The translations under genes were made by a program, and so were the position numbers. Source: Streptomyces longwoodensis (lineage in GTDB: Bacteria; Actinomycetota; Actinomycetes; Streptomycetales; Streptomycetaceae). From it: 64,000 nucleotides of DNA. The stretch spans positions 198,871-262,870 of the forward strand of contig NZ_KQ948557.1 of NCBI RefSeq assembly GCF_001514125.1, read 5' to 3'. The notes below the pieces were generated by a model. It did not search any database. It had not been told where the DNA came from and was given only the letters and a program-made list of their open reading frames with translations. Shown here piece after piece: positions 42,061 through 51,753 of this stretch; position 1 is the stretch's first letter; each line of letters starts with the position of its first letter.

Positions 42061-43530
42061 TCACTGGTGTCGGCGGAAGCGGCGGGCCCGGGGTGCGGGG
42101 CGAGTGAGTGCTTTGGAGAGTTCGGTGTCGTCATGGTCGGGGAACGGCATTCCGGCGGCTTGGTGATGGGTTCGGGACTGCTGGAGGGCGCGGAGGACGT
42201 CTTGGCGCCGGCCGGTGGCGCCGTAGAGGCGGGCTAAGCGGAAGCTGGCCTGAGCGGCACCGACGTGGTCGGTGGGGCCAGCGAGGGCTTGTTCTGCCAG
42301 CTCGATGGCGTCGCTGAGGCGGTTTGTCTCAGCGACGAGCAGGGCCTGCACGGTCAGAGCCCTGCTGAGGCCTCGGTGGTCGCCGCAGGCCTCAGTCTCC
42401 CTGAGCGCGTGGCTGATCGACTCGGCGGCGGCCTGGTCGCCCTCGTAGAGGGCCATATCGGCGAGCCCCAGTGTGATCCAGGTGTGCCCGCGGTGGTCTC
42501 GGACGGCGTGCAGGAGCTGGGCGGCCTGTTCGTAGTGGGCGCGAGCTGCGGGCCATCGCGGATCCTGTTCGGGACCGCTGGTGGCGTCATGCCCGGGCCA
42601 GGGCCCTTCATACCAGCGGCGAGGAAGCGGACAGCCGTCCACCGTGCTCTCCTTCTCGGTGTCGGCGCGAGTGCGTAGCACCCAGCCGACGCCGCGGACT
42701 TCGTCATTGGCTGCGAACAAGGCCTGCGACGCGTCGAGTTGGGCGAGGGCTTGTGTGTAGCGAGTCCAGTGCCGGTTGATCACCGCCTTTTCCCGCAGGG
42801 CCCAGGCCAGTCCACGCTCAAGCGGCAGGGCCCTGAAGAGCCTCTCGGCCGCGATGAGCCGTTGCATGGCTTCCCTCAGTACGCCCTGCTGGCGTAGCAG
42901 AATTCCCAGGTTGCCCAGGGCGTCGCCCTCGCCGCGTGCGTCGCCCGAGCTTTGGAAAAGAGCGATCGCTTCCCTGAAGCACTCCGCGGCTCTGCCCACG
43001 TCACTGCCGCTGTCACGCAAGGCTTCGCCGAGATTGCGCAGCAGAGCGGCACGGGCCCGGCCATCTCCCAGATGGCCGGCCGCATCCAACGCGAGCTCAT
43101 GGACCTGGCTGCTGATGTCCCAGCGCCATTGGTGCTCAAGAGCGATACTCATCGCGTCGGTGATCTCCCAGCACAGTTCCCACCACCCGCGAGCATGGGC
43201 ATGGGCGACAGCTGCCACCAGCACGACCCGCTCGGCTTCGAACCACTCGACGGCCTCCCACACATCTGCCGCCACAGCGTCGCCCGGCGGCAACTGCCGG
43301 ACCGCCCCGTCACGGCCGCTGTGCCGGGCACCGGCTGGCCGTAACCGAGTGTCGGCTACGTCGGCCGCGCTGAGCAGGGCGCCCAGCAGACGCCGCACGG
43401 CGCGGTCGGCCTCGTCCGCGGGATGCTCGGCCGCCAGCTCCTTGGAATACCCGCGCGCGAGATCGTGCAGCACAATGCGCTGGCCCTCTGACGTGCCGCG
43501 CCGAGCCTGCACCAGATGCGCAACGACCAC
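42061..43530 (-). pseudogene. C-terminal TPR part of an AfsR/SARP-NB-ARC-type regulator, N-terminus missing
   Basis: The frame encodes 489 aa. It opens in the region that normally follows NB-ARC (VVAHLVQARRG, QRIVLHDLARGYSKELA, AVRRLLGALLSAADVAD) and continues as tetratricopeptide repeats (LRNLGEALRDSGSDVGRAAECFREAIALF, GNLGILLRQQGVLREAMQRL, ITLGLADMALYEGD, LARLYGATGRRQDVLRAL). No SARP, P-loop or NB-ARC core lies upstream; that sequence has stops in this frame. It is therefore probably a truncated relic, although a short TPR protein starting near 43530 cannot be excluded. Confidence 0.7.
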
Positions 43531-43764
43531 CGAAGGCGGCTCCCGCAGCCCCTGCCGAGGGCACAGCGGTCACTGGCACAGAAACACTCAAGACCGCCGG
43601 GGGGCAGCGCATGGGCAACAGGCGTTCTCCGCAGCGAGCGCCTGTTGAACGGCATACGCGGCCGACCTGAGGTCTTGGTACATCTTCGGAAGAGCCTGCA
43701 GCAATACGAATCGTGTCGTCAGCTGCCGATGGTGGCCCTCCTGGAGCGGTAACACTGAAGACGC

Positions 43765-44763
43765 TCAATCAGTAGGCGGAGCAGGCAGGCTCCACTCGTC
43801 CTTACCGGGTGAACGCCCAGTGGTGTATGCGCGAGTCATCCACCTCTGCAGGTGTGGAGCCTGAGCCAACAGCTGGCGGTGGGCGCGGACCGCATGGTGG
43901 TGCAGAGCTTCTGCTATGGGTGCCTCGACGGCTTCCTGACGCCAGACGAGAAGATTGCGCTGCCACAGAGGGTCTCCTGCCAGAGGCTTGACCAAGACTC
44001 CGTCGATGGGACACAAGGTGGGTTGAACGGCTGTCACCCCCAGACCTCTGGCGATCATCGTCTGCAGCTGATCGAGTAGATGAAACTCGTGAGTCTTAGC
44101 GGGAGTGAAACCAGCGGCATGGCATGCGTCGTAAAAGGCTCCGGGCCAGCCCGCCCCGTCGTCCGAGGAGACGAACCAAGTGTCCTCGCGTAGCTCCTCC
44201 AGCGGCACCTCGATGCGGTGTGCCAGGGCGTGGTCGGCGTGTATCGCCACGAAGACCGGAACGGTGTTGATGGCGCGGTGCGCGAGGGCGGCGGAATGCT
44301 TCATCGGCTGTCCGGGATAGTCGACGCCCAGTGCGGCATCGAGTTCGCCGGCTTCCAGAAGCCGGAGGAGCTCGCTGGTGGCATACACGCTGTGGACGGA
44401 GACTGTGAGGTCCGGGCAGGTATGACGAAGAGTGTCCAGCAGCGCCGGTACTACTGGTGTGTTGGTCGCGCCCAGCCGGATCGTACTGGCTGCGGCGGTC
44501 ACGCGGTCCGTGTGCCGTCGTGCAAGAGCATCGGCACGGTGCAGGATCTCGCGAGCTTGGCTTACGACATCTGCCCCGTAAGCGGTCAGACCCATGCCAG
44601 TGCTACTGCGAACAAACAGTCCCTCACCCAGCAGTCGTTCGATGCGGCGGAGCTGCGTGCTCAGTGCGGGCTGGGTGAAGCCGAGTGAGGTAGCTGCCCG
44701 GCCGACGCTGCCAGAGTCCGCTATCGCGCACAGCACACGCAGATGACGCAGCTCCAGTTCCAT
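43765..44763 (-). CDS. LysR-family transcriptional regulator
   Basis: This protein has 332 aa. The HTH is at MELELRHLRVLCAIADSGSVGRAATSLGFTQPALSTQLRRIERLLG, and the substrate-binding domain follows from about residue 90 (STIRLGATNTPVVPALLDTL, LLEAGELDAALGVD, LLDQLQTMIARGLGVTAVQP). ATG 44763 follows GAGGTG with 5 bases spacing. The target is unknown; it diverges from the ATP-binding-protein gene and a pair of direct repeats lies in between. Confidence 0.92.
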   Translation of the reverse strand: MELELRHLRVLCAIADSGSVGRAATSLGFTQPALSTQLRRIERLLGEGLFVRSSTGMGLTAYGADVVSQAREILHRADALARRHTDRVTAAASTIRLGATNTPVVPALLDTLRHTCPDLTVSVHSVYATSELLRLLEAGELDAALGVDYPGQPMKHSAALAHRAINTVPVFVAIHADHALAHRIEVPLEELREDTWFVSSDDGAGWPGAFYDACHAAGFTPAKTHEFHLLDQLQTMIARGLGVTAVQPTLCPIDGVLVKPLAGDPLWQRNLLVWRQEAVEAPIAEALHHHAVRAHRQLLAQAPHLQRWMTRAYTTGRSPGKDEWSLPAPPTD

Positions 44764-44896
44764 CGGTACACCTCGTCGTGTCGCGGAAGCAGCGCCCATT
44801 ATGCGCACGGGTGCCAGCCCTCAGACAAACGGTGCTCGGCACTCGCGAGGTATAGCCGTATGGCCTGGCTGACGAGCCGACTGCAGGCACCTGAAT

Positions 44897-44929
44897 TTAT
44901 GCCCTCTCCATCCTTTTTCTTATGCCCTC
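44897..44929. promoter_or_regulatory. Direct repeats TTATGCCCTC in the LysR/ATPase intergenic region
   Basis: TTATGCCCTC occurs at 44897-44906 and 44920-44929, with starts 23 bases apart (about two helical turns), in an AT-richer pocket with a CTTTTTCTT between. It could be a regulator-binding site or promoter elements. Confidence 0.4.
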
Positions 44930-45118
44930 ACCGGTTGTCCTGACGGAGTGGCTCCTGGAACTGTCCCCTGTGCGTCCTGCTTGCGTCCGGGTGCATGGGC
45001 CGGCACGCCGTGACGCCTGCACCGCTGTGGCACAGCGTTCTGCCTGTGGAGTGCTCGCGCGCCGCAGCGCCAGCGGGTCCGATCCGTGCTGAGCGCCTCG
45101 TGTCCAAGGAGAAACACT

Positions 45119-45634
45119 GTGCCTCACTCCCAGATCCGCTTCACTGTCGAAGCGACTGCAGCTGCGGTTCACAGTGCTCGCCATCGTGTCTCCAGGGCGG
45201 TGAGGTCGTGGACTGCGTCATCTGACGACGAGTTGTCCTTCCGGCTGGAACTGGTCGCTTCGGAGTTGCTCACCAACGGCCTCGAGCACGCAGGGGGGCC
45301 TATGTTGGTCGAGGTGGTGCTGGACGCGGGCCTCCTCGTGATTGCGGTCCACGACGGCAGTTCGACAAAGCCCCAACCCTGTGACGCGGACGTCGATGAT
45401 GAGCGAGGGCGTGGTCTTGCGCTCATCGAGGCTCTCTGTCTGTTCCAAGGATCTGACCGCACCACCGCCGGCAAGCGCTGTTGGGCGGCTTTGCCTGCGG
45501 CATCGTTACTCAGACCGGAAGTCAGCGAGTTACGGCACGATGCTCAGGACGGCGGAACCGAGGTGGACCAGGCGCGCTGGTCGGTGACTCCCGCCGGAGA
45601 GAAGCTGCTGTCGAGCATTTTCCCGTCGATATGA
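45119..45634 (+). CDS. RsbW-like ATP-binding protein (anti-sigma/HATPase_c_2 family)
   Basis: This protein has 171 aa. The family's N-box and G-box are RLELVASELLTNGLEHAGGPM and VIAVHDGSS, with DERGRGLALIEALC; ATVEA-type RFTVEATAAAVHSARHRV starts the domain. GTG 45119 follows AAGGAG with 7 bases. Streptomycetes have many such proteins that bind and phosphorylate anti-anti-sigma factors or act in light/stress signalling. The C-terminal extension (ELRHDAQDGGTEVDQARWSV) is unusual. It precedes the peptidase genes but is separated from them by 77 bases. Confidence 0.85.
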   Translation: MPHSQIRFTVEATAAAVHSARHRVSRAVRSWTASSDDELSFRLELVASELLTNGLEHAGGPMLVEVVLDAGLLVIAVHDGSSTKPQPCDADVDDERGRGLALIEALCLFQGSDRTTAGKRCWAALPAASLLRPEVSELRHDAQDGGTEVDQARWSVTPAGEKLLSSIFPSI

Positions 45635-45711
45635 TGCCGCAGCTTTCGTGGAGAAGTCCAAACCCGCATATCCAGCTGGTGAGACAGAAACTTTGACAAG
45701 GGGGCGCACCT

Positions 45712-47175
45712 ATGACTGATTCGTTGCAGGATTCAATAATTGCGACAGAGGCGGACGAGAACCGCAAGCGTAAGAACGGTCTGTACCGGCAGGTAAGCGC
45801 CGAACTCGCCGATAACATGAAGCAGGGCTGGGCAGATACCGAACGCCGTGACCTCAGACCGATCGCACAGGCGGCATACACCGCGCGGCGCAGGCTGGAG
45901 CTGTCCGCACGCTTTCCCGATGAACTGCTGGTGGTACCGGCCGGCAGGGTGAAGGTCCGTGCCAACGACACGTCTTATCCCTTCAGGGCCTGTTCGGACT
46001 ACGTCTACCTGACCGGTGACCAGTCCCCGGGCGCTGTGCTGATCATGGAGCCGGGACAGTACGGAGGGCACCGGGCGCGCATCTACATGCTTCCGCGTTC
46101 CGATCGTGAGACAGGCGAGTTCTGGCTCGACTATCACGGTGAACTCTGGGACGGGCGCCGGAACAGTCTGGCCGAGAACGAGCAGTTGCTCGGCCTGCCC
46201 TGCCTCGACGTGCGCACGCTCACCGATCGACTCAAGACAGCTACCGCCCCGGTGCGTCTGCTGCGGGGCTACGACGCAGACATCGATGCAGTGGTGGGCA
46301 CGGAGGCCGGATACGAGGGCGACGAGGAGTTCCGCGTCGTGCTCTCAGAGATGCGCCTGGTCAAGGACGAGTTCGAGATCGCCGATCTCCGCTTCGCCTG
46401 CGAGGCCACTGCGCTCGGCTTCGAGGACGTTGTCCGCGCCCTCGCTACCGCCGAGCCGACCCCCGAGCGCCTCATAGAAGGAACATTCTGGACGCGCGCA
46501 CGCATCGAGGGGAACGACGTCGGCTACTCATCGATCTGTGCGGCGGGTTCTCACGCCACAACCCTGCACTGGGTCCGCAATGACGGCGAAGCGCGGCCCG
46601 GTGATCTCCTGCTACTCGATGCCGGCGTAGAGACCCGCAACCTCTACACGGCCGACGTCACACGCACCCTGCCCGTTGGCGGCCGCTTCACCGCGGTACA
46701 GCGGAAGGTCTACGACGCGGTGTATGCGGCGCAAGAGGCCGGCATCGCCGCGGTCAAGCCGGGGGCCGCTTTCCGTGACTTCCACGACGCGGCACAGCGG
46801 GTACTGGCCGAGCACCTCGCCGCCTGGGGCCTGTTCGGAGACCGGTCGGCGAACGAGGCCTACGAACTCGGGCTGCAGCGACGATGGACACTCGCCGGCA
46901 CCGGTCACATGCTCGGCCTGGACGTCCACGACTGCGCCAAGGCGCGGACCGAAACGTATGTGGACGGCACGCTGGCACCAGGCATGGTGCTCACCGTCGA
47001 GCCCGGCATCTACTTCCAGCCCGACGATCTGACGGTTCCTGCCGACTACCGCGGCATCGGCGTGCGCATCGAGGACGACATCCTCGTAACCGAGGAAGGC
47101 AACGAAAACCTGTCCTGCGGTCTTCCACGAGAAGCAAGCGAAATAGAAGCATGGATGGCCCGGCTGCGCGACTGA
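45712..47175 (+). CDS. pepP: Xaa-Pro aminopeptidase (aminopeptidase P, M24B), copy 1
   Basis: This protein has 487 aa. The N-terminal AMP_N domain (residues 60-200: VKVRANDTSYPFRACSDYVYLTGD) is followed by the pita-bread M24 domain with metal ligands in LLLLDAGVETRNLYTADVTRTLP (Asp, Asp), GTGHMLGLDVHD (His), MVLTVEPGIYF (Glu) and GVRIEDDILV (Glu). It removes the residue before proline, needed to finish degrading collagen-like peptides. It is cytoplasmic, with no signal peptide. ATG 45712 is preceded by AAGGGGGCG. A paralogue follows 61 bases later. Confidence 0.93.
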   Translation: MTDSLQDSIIATEADENRKRKNGLYRQVSAELADNMKQGWADTERRDLRPIAQAAYTARRRLELSARFPDELLVVPAGRVKVRANDTSYPFRACSDYVYLTGDQSPGAVLIMEPGQYGGHRARIYMLPRSDRETGEFWLDYHGELWDGRRNSLAENEQLLGLPCLDVRTLTDRLKTATAPVRLLRGYDADIDAVVGTEAGYEGDEEFRVVLSEMRLVKDEFEIADLRFACEATALGFEDVVRALATAEPTPERLIEGTFWTRARIEGNDVGYSSICAAGSHATTLHWVRNDGEARPGDLLLLDAGVETRNLYTADVTRTLPVGGRFTAVQRKVYDAVYAAQEAGIAAVKPGAAFRDFHDAAQRVLAEHLAAWGLFGDRSANEAYELGLQRRWTLAGTGHMLGLDVHDCAKARTETYVDGTLAPGMVLTVEPGIYFQPDDLTVPADYRGIGVRIEDDILVTEEGNENLSCGLPREASEIEAWMARLRD

Positions 47176-47236
47176 ATTTCCTCTAAGCCCTGACACCTGC
47201 ACGTCCGAGACGGAGATAAAAGGCGGTTTGTGCTGT

Positions 47237-48658
47237 ATGGGTAACGATGAATGCCAGGCTCCGGCCGCCCCAGTGACCGACCCGTTCCTGGGGGGATGGG
47301 CGAATACGGATCTGCAAGTGCCGCTCATGCCGGGAGCGATATATGCGGCTGCTCGCCGCTCGGCGGTGTCCAAGCGTTTCCCCGACGAAAGAATAATCGT
47401 TCCATCAGGTGGACTCAAAGTCAGAAGCAACGACTTCGACTACGCGTTCCGTCCGCACTCCGCATTCATCCACCTCACCGGGGAGGAGGGCACGCAGGCA
47501 GTTCCTGACAGCGTCCTCGTCTTCGAACCCTCCCAGAGCGGCCACTCGGTCACCCTGTTCACCCGCCCTCGGTCGGCACGCGCACCCGGCCCGAAGGGCA
47601 CAGAGTTCTACAGCGACCGGCGGCACGGTGAGTTCTGGACCGGCAGGCGCCGCACCATCGCCGAGACTGCGGACGCACTCGGCGTGGAGACCGCCGCAAA
47701 CGACGATCTCGAACGGGCGCTCGGCGGAGCCCTTCCCACTCGTGTACTGCGCGGGATAGACCAGCGTGTCGACGCCCTGGTCCCGCCGGCGCCGCAGGCC
47801 GACGCCGAACTGGTCACCTTCCTGTCGGAGTTGCGCCTGATCAAAGACGAGTGGGAAATCGATCAGCTGCGCATCGCCGTCGACTGCACAGCCGCAGGAT
47901 TCCACGACGTCGCTGGCGAGATGCATCGAGCGACGAGCTTTGGAAGGGGAGAACGCTGGATCGAGGGCACGTTCAACCGGCGAGCCCGGCTCGGAGGGAA
48001 CGGTCTGGGATTCGAGACCATCGCGGCGGCCGGAGCACACGCCTGCGTCCTGCACTGGATGCGCAATGACGGCCCCGTGAAGAATGGAGACCTGCTGCTG
48101 CTGGACGCGGGTGTCGAGGCCGACTCCTTCTACACCGGCGACATCACACGCACGCTGCCGGTCAGCGGGCACTTCACCGACACCCAGCGCCGCGTCTACG
48201 ACCTGGTGTTCGCCGCTCAAGCCGCAGGTATAGCCGCGCTCCGCCCCGGCGCCCGCTACCGCGAGTTCCACGACGCCGCGATGCGGGTGATCGCTGAAGG
48301 CCTTGACGCCTGGGGGCTGCAGCCGTACGGCAGGACCGCTGCGACCTCCGAGTCCGATCTCTACCGCCGGTACACCGTATGCGGCTCAGGCCACATGCTG
48401 GGTCTGGACTGTCACGACTGTGCCAGTGCCCGCAGCGAGACCTACATGGACGGCCTGCTCGAAGCCGGGCACGTCCTCACCGTGGAGCCCGGCCTGTACT
48501 TCCAGCCTGACGACCTGACGGTGCCCGAAGAGCTGCGTGGCATCGCCGTACGGATCGAGGACGACTTCGTCATCACGGCCGACGGGCCCGTATGCCTGTC
48601 ATCGGAGCTTCCGCGCAGCGCAGACGGTGTGGAGGCCTGGATAGCGTCCCTACGCTGA
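47237..48658 (+). CDS. pepP: Xaa-Pro aminopeptidase (M24B), copy 2
   Basis: This protein has 473 aa with the same layout as copy 1: AMP_N (LKVRSNDFDYAFRPHSAFIHLTGEE), Asp ligands in LLLLDAGVEADSFYTGDITRTLP, His in GSGHMLGLDCHD, Glu in VLTVEPGLYF and IRIEDD-like AVRIEDDFVI. Sequence identity to copy 1 is high by eye through the catalytic half. ATG 47237 is placed after AAAGGCGG; a GTG at 47228 is possible. Tandem duplication and divergence suggest different peptide preferences. Confidence 0.92.
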   Translation: MGNDECQAPAAPVTDPFLGGWANTDLQVPLMPGAIYAAARRSAVSKRFPDERIIVPSGGLKVRSNDFDYAFRPHSAFIHLTGEEGTQAVPDSVLVFEPSQSGHSVTLFTRPRSARAPGPKGTEFYSDRRHGEFWTGRRRTIAETADALGVETAANDDLERALGGALPTRVLRGIDQRVDALVPPAPQADAELVTFLSELRLIKDEWEIDQLRIAVDCTAAGFHDVAGEMHRATSFGRGERWIEGTFNRRARLGGNGLGFETIAAAGAHACVLHWMRNDGPVKNGDLLLLDAGVEADSFYTGDITRTLPVSGHFTDTQRRVYDLVFAAQAAGIAALRPGARYREFHDAAMRVIAEGLDAWGLQPYGRTAATSESDLYRRYTVCGSGHMLGLDCHDCASARSETYMDGLLEAGHVLTVEPGLYFQPDDLTVPEELRGIAVRIEDDFVITADGPVCLSSELPRSADGVEAWIASLR

Positions 48659-48841
48659 CTCACGCGGCGCCCCGGCGCCGCCGACAGCAGATCGTCGGGA
48701 CGGATACCCCGGCGTCCGGGGCACACCGCGGATCCGGCTGCGGCCGCGCTCGCTCCGCCCAGCGAGTGGCTGCATGTCCACTCAGGCAACGTGACATTGT
48801 ATAGTAGGAGGCCATTGGGCTGGATCCGTGGAGGAGCGAAG

Positions 48842-49549
48842 ATGCCTCATCTCAAACCGCAGGCAATCTCCGTTCAGACGCATCTACGCGATCAGGTTGC
48901 CAGTGCCCTCCGGTCCGCCCTCATCGCCGGCGAGCTCCGCCCAGGCGTCGTCTATTCCGCTCCCACGCTGGCAGCTGATCTCGGTGTCTCCGCCACCCCA
49001 GTACGTGAAGCCATGCTTGACCTGGCCCGGGAGGGGCTGGTCGAAGCGGTGCGCAACAAGGGTTTCCGCGTCACGGAGATGACTGACCAGGACCTCGACG
49101 AGTTCACCGAAATCCGGACTCTGATCGAGGTCCCCACCGTGGGACGTGTCAGCGCAGTGGCCAGCGCTGATCAGCTGGAGGCATTGCGTCCGCTCGCGCA
49201 GCAGATTGTCACCGCAGCTCAAGAGCACGACGTGCTGAAGTACCTCGAATCGGATCACCAGTTTCATCTGCAGCTTCTGGCCCTGGCCGGCAATCATCAC
49301 CTTGTGGAGGTGGTCGCCGATCTCCGCAAGCGTTCTCGTCTGTTCGGGCTGGCGAGCCTCAACGAGACGGGACGACTGGTTGCCTCCGCTCAGGAGCACA
49401 TCGAACTTCTTGATCTGATCGTGGGTGGCAAGACGCAAGAGGCCGAGGACTGCATGCGGCGGCATCTCGCCCACGTGCGCACTCTGTGGGCCGACGGCCG
49501 GGCCGAGGCTGAGGAGCGCAAGCTGGCCCATCGGCTCGGCAGCCGCTGA
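48842..49549 (+). CDS. GntR-family (FCD) transcriptional regulator
   Basis: This protein has 235 aa. The winged helix is at VQTHLRDQVASALRSALIAGELRPGVVYSAPTLAADLGVSATPVREAML, and the FCD domain at DLDEFTEIRTLIEVPTVGRV, LESDHQFHLQLLALAGNHHLVEVV and SAQEHIELLDLIVGGKTQEAEDCM, with His/Asp metal-site residues. ATG 48842 follows GGAGGAGCG. TTGTATAGTA about 35-50 bases upstream may be an autoregulatory site. It sits between the aminopeptidase pair and the peptide ABC operon and probably controls them. Confidence 0.92.
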   Translation: MPHLKPQAISVQTHLRDQVASALRSALIAGELRPGVVYSAPTLAADLGVSATPVREAMLDLAREGLVEAVRNKGFRVTEMTDQDLDEFTEIRTLIEVPTVGRVSAVASADQLEALRPLAQQIVTAAQEHDVLKYLESDHQFHLQLLALAGNHHLVEVVADLRKRSRLFGLASLNETGRLVASAQEHIELLDLIVGGKTQEAEDCMRRHLAHVRTLWADGRAEAEERKLAHRLGSR

Positions 49550-49568
49550 GGCCCTTCACTGCTCCCAT

Positions 49569-49596
49569 GCGGCTTTCGCGCTTGCGTGAAAGCCGC
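49569..49596. terminator. Terminator hairpin after the GntR gene
   Basis: GCGGCTTTCGCG (49569-49580) pairs with CGTGAAAGCCGC (49585-49596), a 12-bp stem with one G-U pair and a 4-base loop, 20 bases after the stop. Confidence 0.8.
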
Positions 49597-49995
49597 TATG
49601 CGATTCTTCTCGTCAGCATTATGACGCCGCATCGTCTCTAGGTGCCGCGGCCCGCTGCACCTGTACTGCTGCTTCGTTGGTCTATTGCGCCCGAACGTGC
49701 GACGGCGGGCTGACCGTCTATGCATTGTGGTTGCCGCCGCACGGCAAGGCGCTATCTGAGCGAGGTCTGCCCGCCGTGGCATATCCGGGCAGGCGTTGTG
49801 ATGCGCGAAGCGAGCTGACCCTGCGCCGGCACACCCACCAAATGCCCGTGGGCGGGGGCCGCTCCATGTCTAGTGCTTGCCGCCGGGACACAGATCGGTA
49901 ACGAGGCGCCATAACCCTTGGCTATAAAATTTCACATTACTATGTTACCGGTCACACCTCACGGGATCTCGTATCCCCGCCTCCTAGGAGTGGCC
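49597..49995. other. Upstream region of the peptide ABC operon
   Basis: There are 399 bases without a gene. The right end has a markedly AT-rich stretch around 49920-49945 with ATTTCACAT at 49929-49937, the same 9-mer seen upstream of the M6 protease. It probably contains the promoter of the importer operon. Confidence 0.45.
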
Positions 49996-51741
49996 ATGTC
50001 TCGTCAAACTCGTGCTCTGTCCACAGCGCTGAGCGCCTCGCTCGCACTGGCCCTGCTGGGCGCTTGCACCACTCAGGAGGGGGGCAGCGACCCCGACAGG
50101 CGCGAGCAGCCTGGAGTCGCCACCGGCACCATCATCGGCGGCCTACCGAAGAAGGGCGGCACGCTCACCGTGCTGTCCAACCAGGACTTCGGTCACCTGG
50201 ACCCGGCCCGCAACTGGGTGATGCCGACCATGGACTTCGGTACCCGCCTGCTCTATCGCACCCTGACGACGTTCAAGGCCGCCCCCGGCGACCAGGGCAG
50301 TGGAATCGTCCCGGACCTGGCTACCGACCTCGGCAAGCCGTCCAAGGGTGGGCGGGTCTGGACGTTCAAGCTCAAGCCCGGCCTGAAGTACGAAGACGGC
50401 AGCCCCATCCGGGCCCAGGACATCAAGTACAACGTCGAGCGATCCTTCGCCCCCGACCTGGTCGGAGGCCCCGACTACGCCCAGCGCTACCTGGCCGATA
50501 CCGACGGCTACACCGGGCCCCTGCAGGGCAAGCACCTTGACTCGATCCAGACGCCCGACGAGCGCACCATCATCTTCTCGCTGCGCAGACCCGTCGCCGA
50601 GTTCTCCTACACGGTCACGCTGCCCACCTTTTCTCCTGTGCCGCAGTCGCAGGAGAAGGGCGTGCAGTACGACCTGCGCCCATTCTCCTCCGGTCCCTAC
50701 AAGATCAAGAGCTACGCACGGGGCAAGAAGCTGATACTGGTCCGCAACCCCCACTGGGCCAAGACCACGGACCCGGTGCGCGAGGCCTACCCGGACCAGA
50801 TCGTCGTGCAGATGGGGCTGAAGGGCGGTCAGATCGACGACCGCATCATTGCCAGCGAGGGTGCTGACGCTTCGTCCGTCGAGTGGTCCGACATGCAGCC
50901 GTCCAGCATCGCCAAGGTGCTGCCGCGGCCCGAGGTCAAAAGAAGGCTGGTCGCCGAGCGGACCGGCTGCACCGACATGCTCGCCCTCAACACCTCCCGG
51001 CCGCCGTTCAGCAACCTGAAGCTGCGTCAGGCGATGCAGTACGCGGTCGACAAGTCCGCCCAGGTGACCGCCAGCGGCGGACCCGCCCTCAACGACATCG
51101 CAACCCGCTACCTCCCGCCGGCACTCACCGGTGAGGGACGCTCCAACTCGGCCTACGGGCGCTCGACCACCAGCCACGCTGACAAGGCCAAGAAGCTCCT
51201 CGCCGAGGGCGGCAAGCCCAACGGCTTCTCCACCACGATCACCGTGTCCACGGGCGACAAGACCCGAGCCGAGGCCCTCCAGCAGAGCCTTTCCCAGGTA
51301 GGCGTCCGCCTGAAGATCCAGACCGTCGACCCTTCCGTCTACTACGACACCATCGGTGACACCAAGCACGCGCCCGACATGGCCATCAACGGCTGGTGCC
51401 CCGACTACCCCTCGGGTTCCACCTTCCTGCCCTTCGTCTTCGACGGCCGGACCATCAAGGAGAAGGGCAACCAGGGCAACGTCTCCCAGTTCCGCGACAA
51501 GGCAGTGGAGAAGCGGATGGACGAGATCGCCGCGATGTCTGACGCAGCCAGCGCCGACCGGGCCTGGAACGATCTTGACATCGTCATCCAGAGCAAGTCA
51601 CCGGCCGTTCCCCTGCTGTGGAAGCGCAAGCCCTTGCTTGTCGGCGACAACATCGCCGGAGCCTTCGGCCACGGCGCCTGGACGGGGCAATTCGACTTCG
51701 CAGTGATCGGCTTGAAAGACCCGTCCAAGAGCAAGGGCTGA
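49996..51741 (+). CDS. Peptide ABC transporter substrate-binding lipoprotein (SBP family 5)
   Basis: This protein has 581 aa. The lipobox is LALLGAC after a hydrophobic signal. SBP_bac_5 features are GGTLTVLSNQDFGHLDPARN, WTFKLKPGLKYEDGSPIRAQDIKYNVERS, FSSGPYKIKSYARGKKLILVRNPHW, LALNTSRPPFSNLKLRQAMQYAVDK and GADASSVEW. ATG 49996 follows TAGGAG. It captures di-/oligopeptides for the permeases encoded directly after it (12-base gap). The combination with Xaa-Pro peptidases suggests Pro-containing peptides. Confidence 0.93.
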   Translation: MSRQTRALSTALSASLALALLGACTTQEGGSDPDRREQPGVATGTIIGGLPKKGGTLTVLSNQDFGHLDPARNWVMPTMDFGTRLLYRTLTTFKAAPGDQGSGIVPDLATDLGKPSKGGRVWTFKLKPGLKYEDGSPIRAQDIKYNVERSFAPDLVGGPDYAQRYLADTDGYTGPLQGKHLDSIQTPDERTIIFSLRRPVAEFSYTVTLPTFSPVPQSQEKGVQYDLRPFSSGPYKIKSYARGKKLILVRNPHWAKTTDPVREAYPDQIVVQMGLKGGQIDDRIIASEGADASSVEWSDMQPSSIAKVLPRPEVKRRLVAERTGCTDMLALNTSRPPFSNLKLRQAMQYAVDKSAQVTASGGPALNDIATRYLPPALTGEGRSNSAYGRSTTSHADKAKKLLAEGGKPNGFSTTITVSTGDKTRAEALQQSLSQVGVRLKIQTVDPSVYYDTIGDTKHAPDMAINGWCPDYPSGSTFLPFVFDGRTIKEKGNQGNVSQFRDKAVEKRMDEIAAMSDAASADRAWNDLDIVIQSKSPAVPLLWKRKPLLVGDNIAGAFGHGAWTGQFDFAVIGLKDPSKSKG

Positions 51742-51753
51742 GGACAACGCCCC

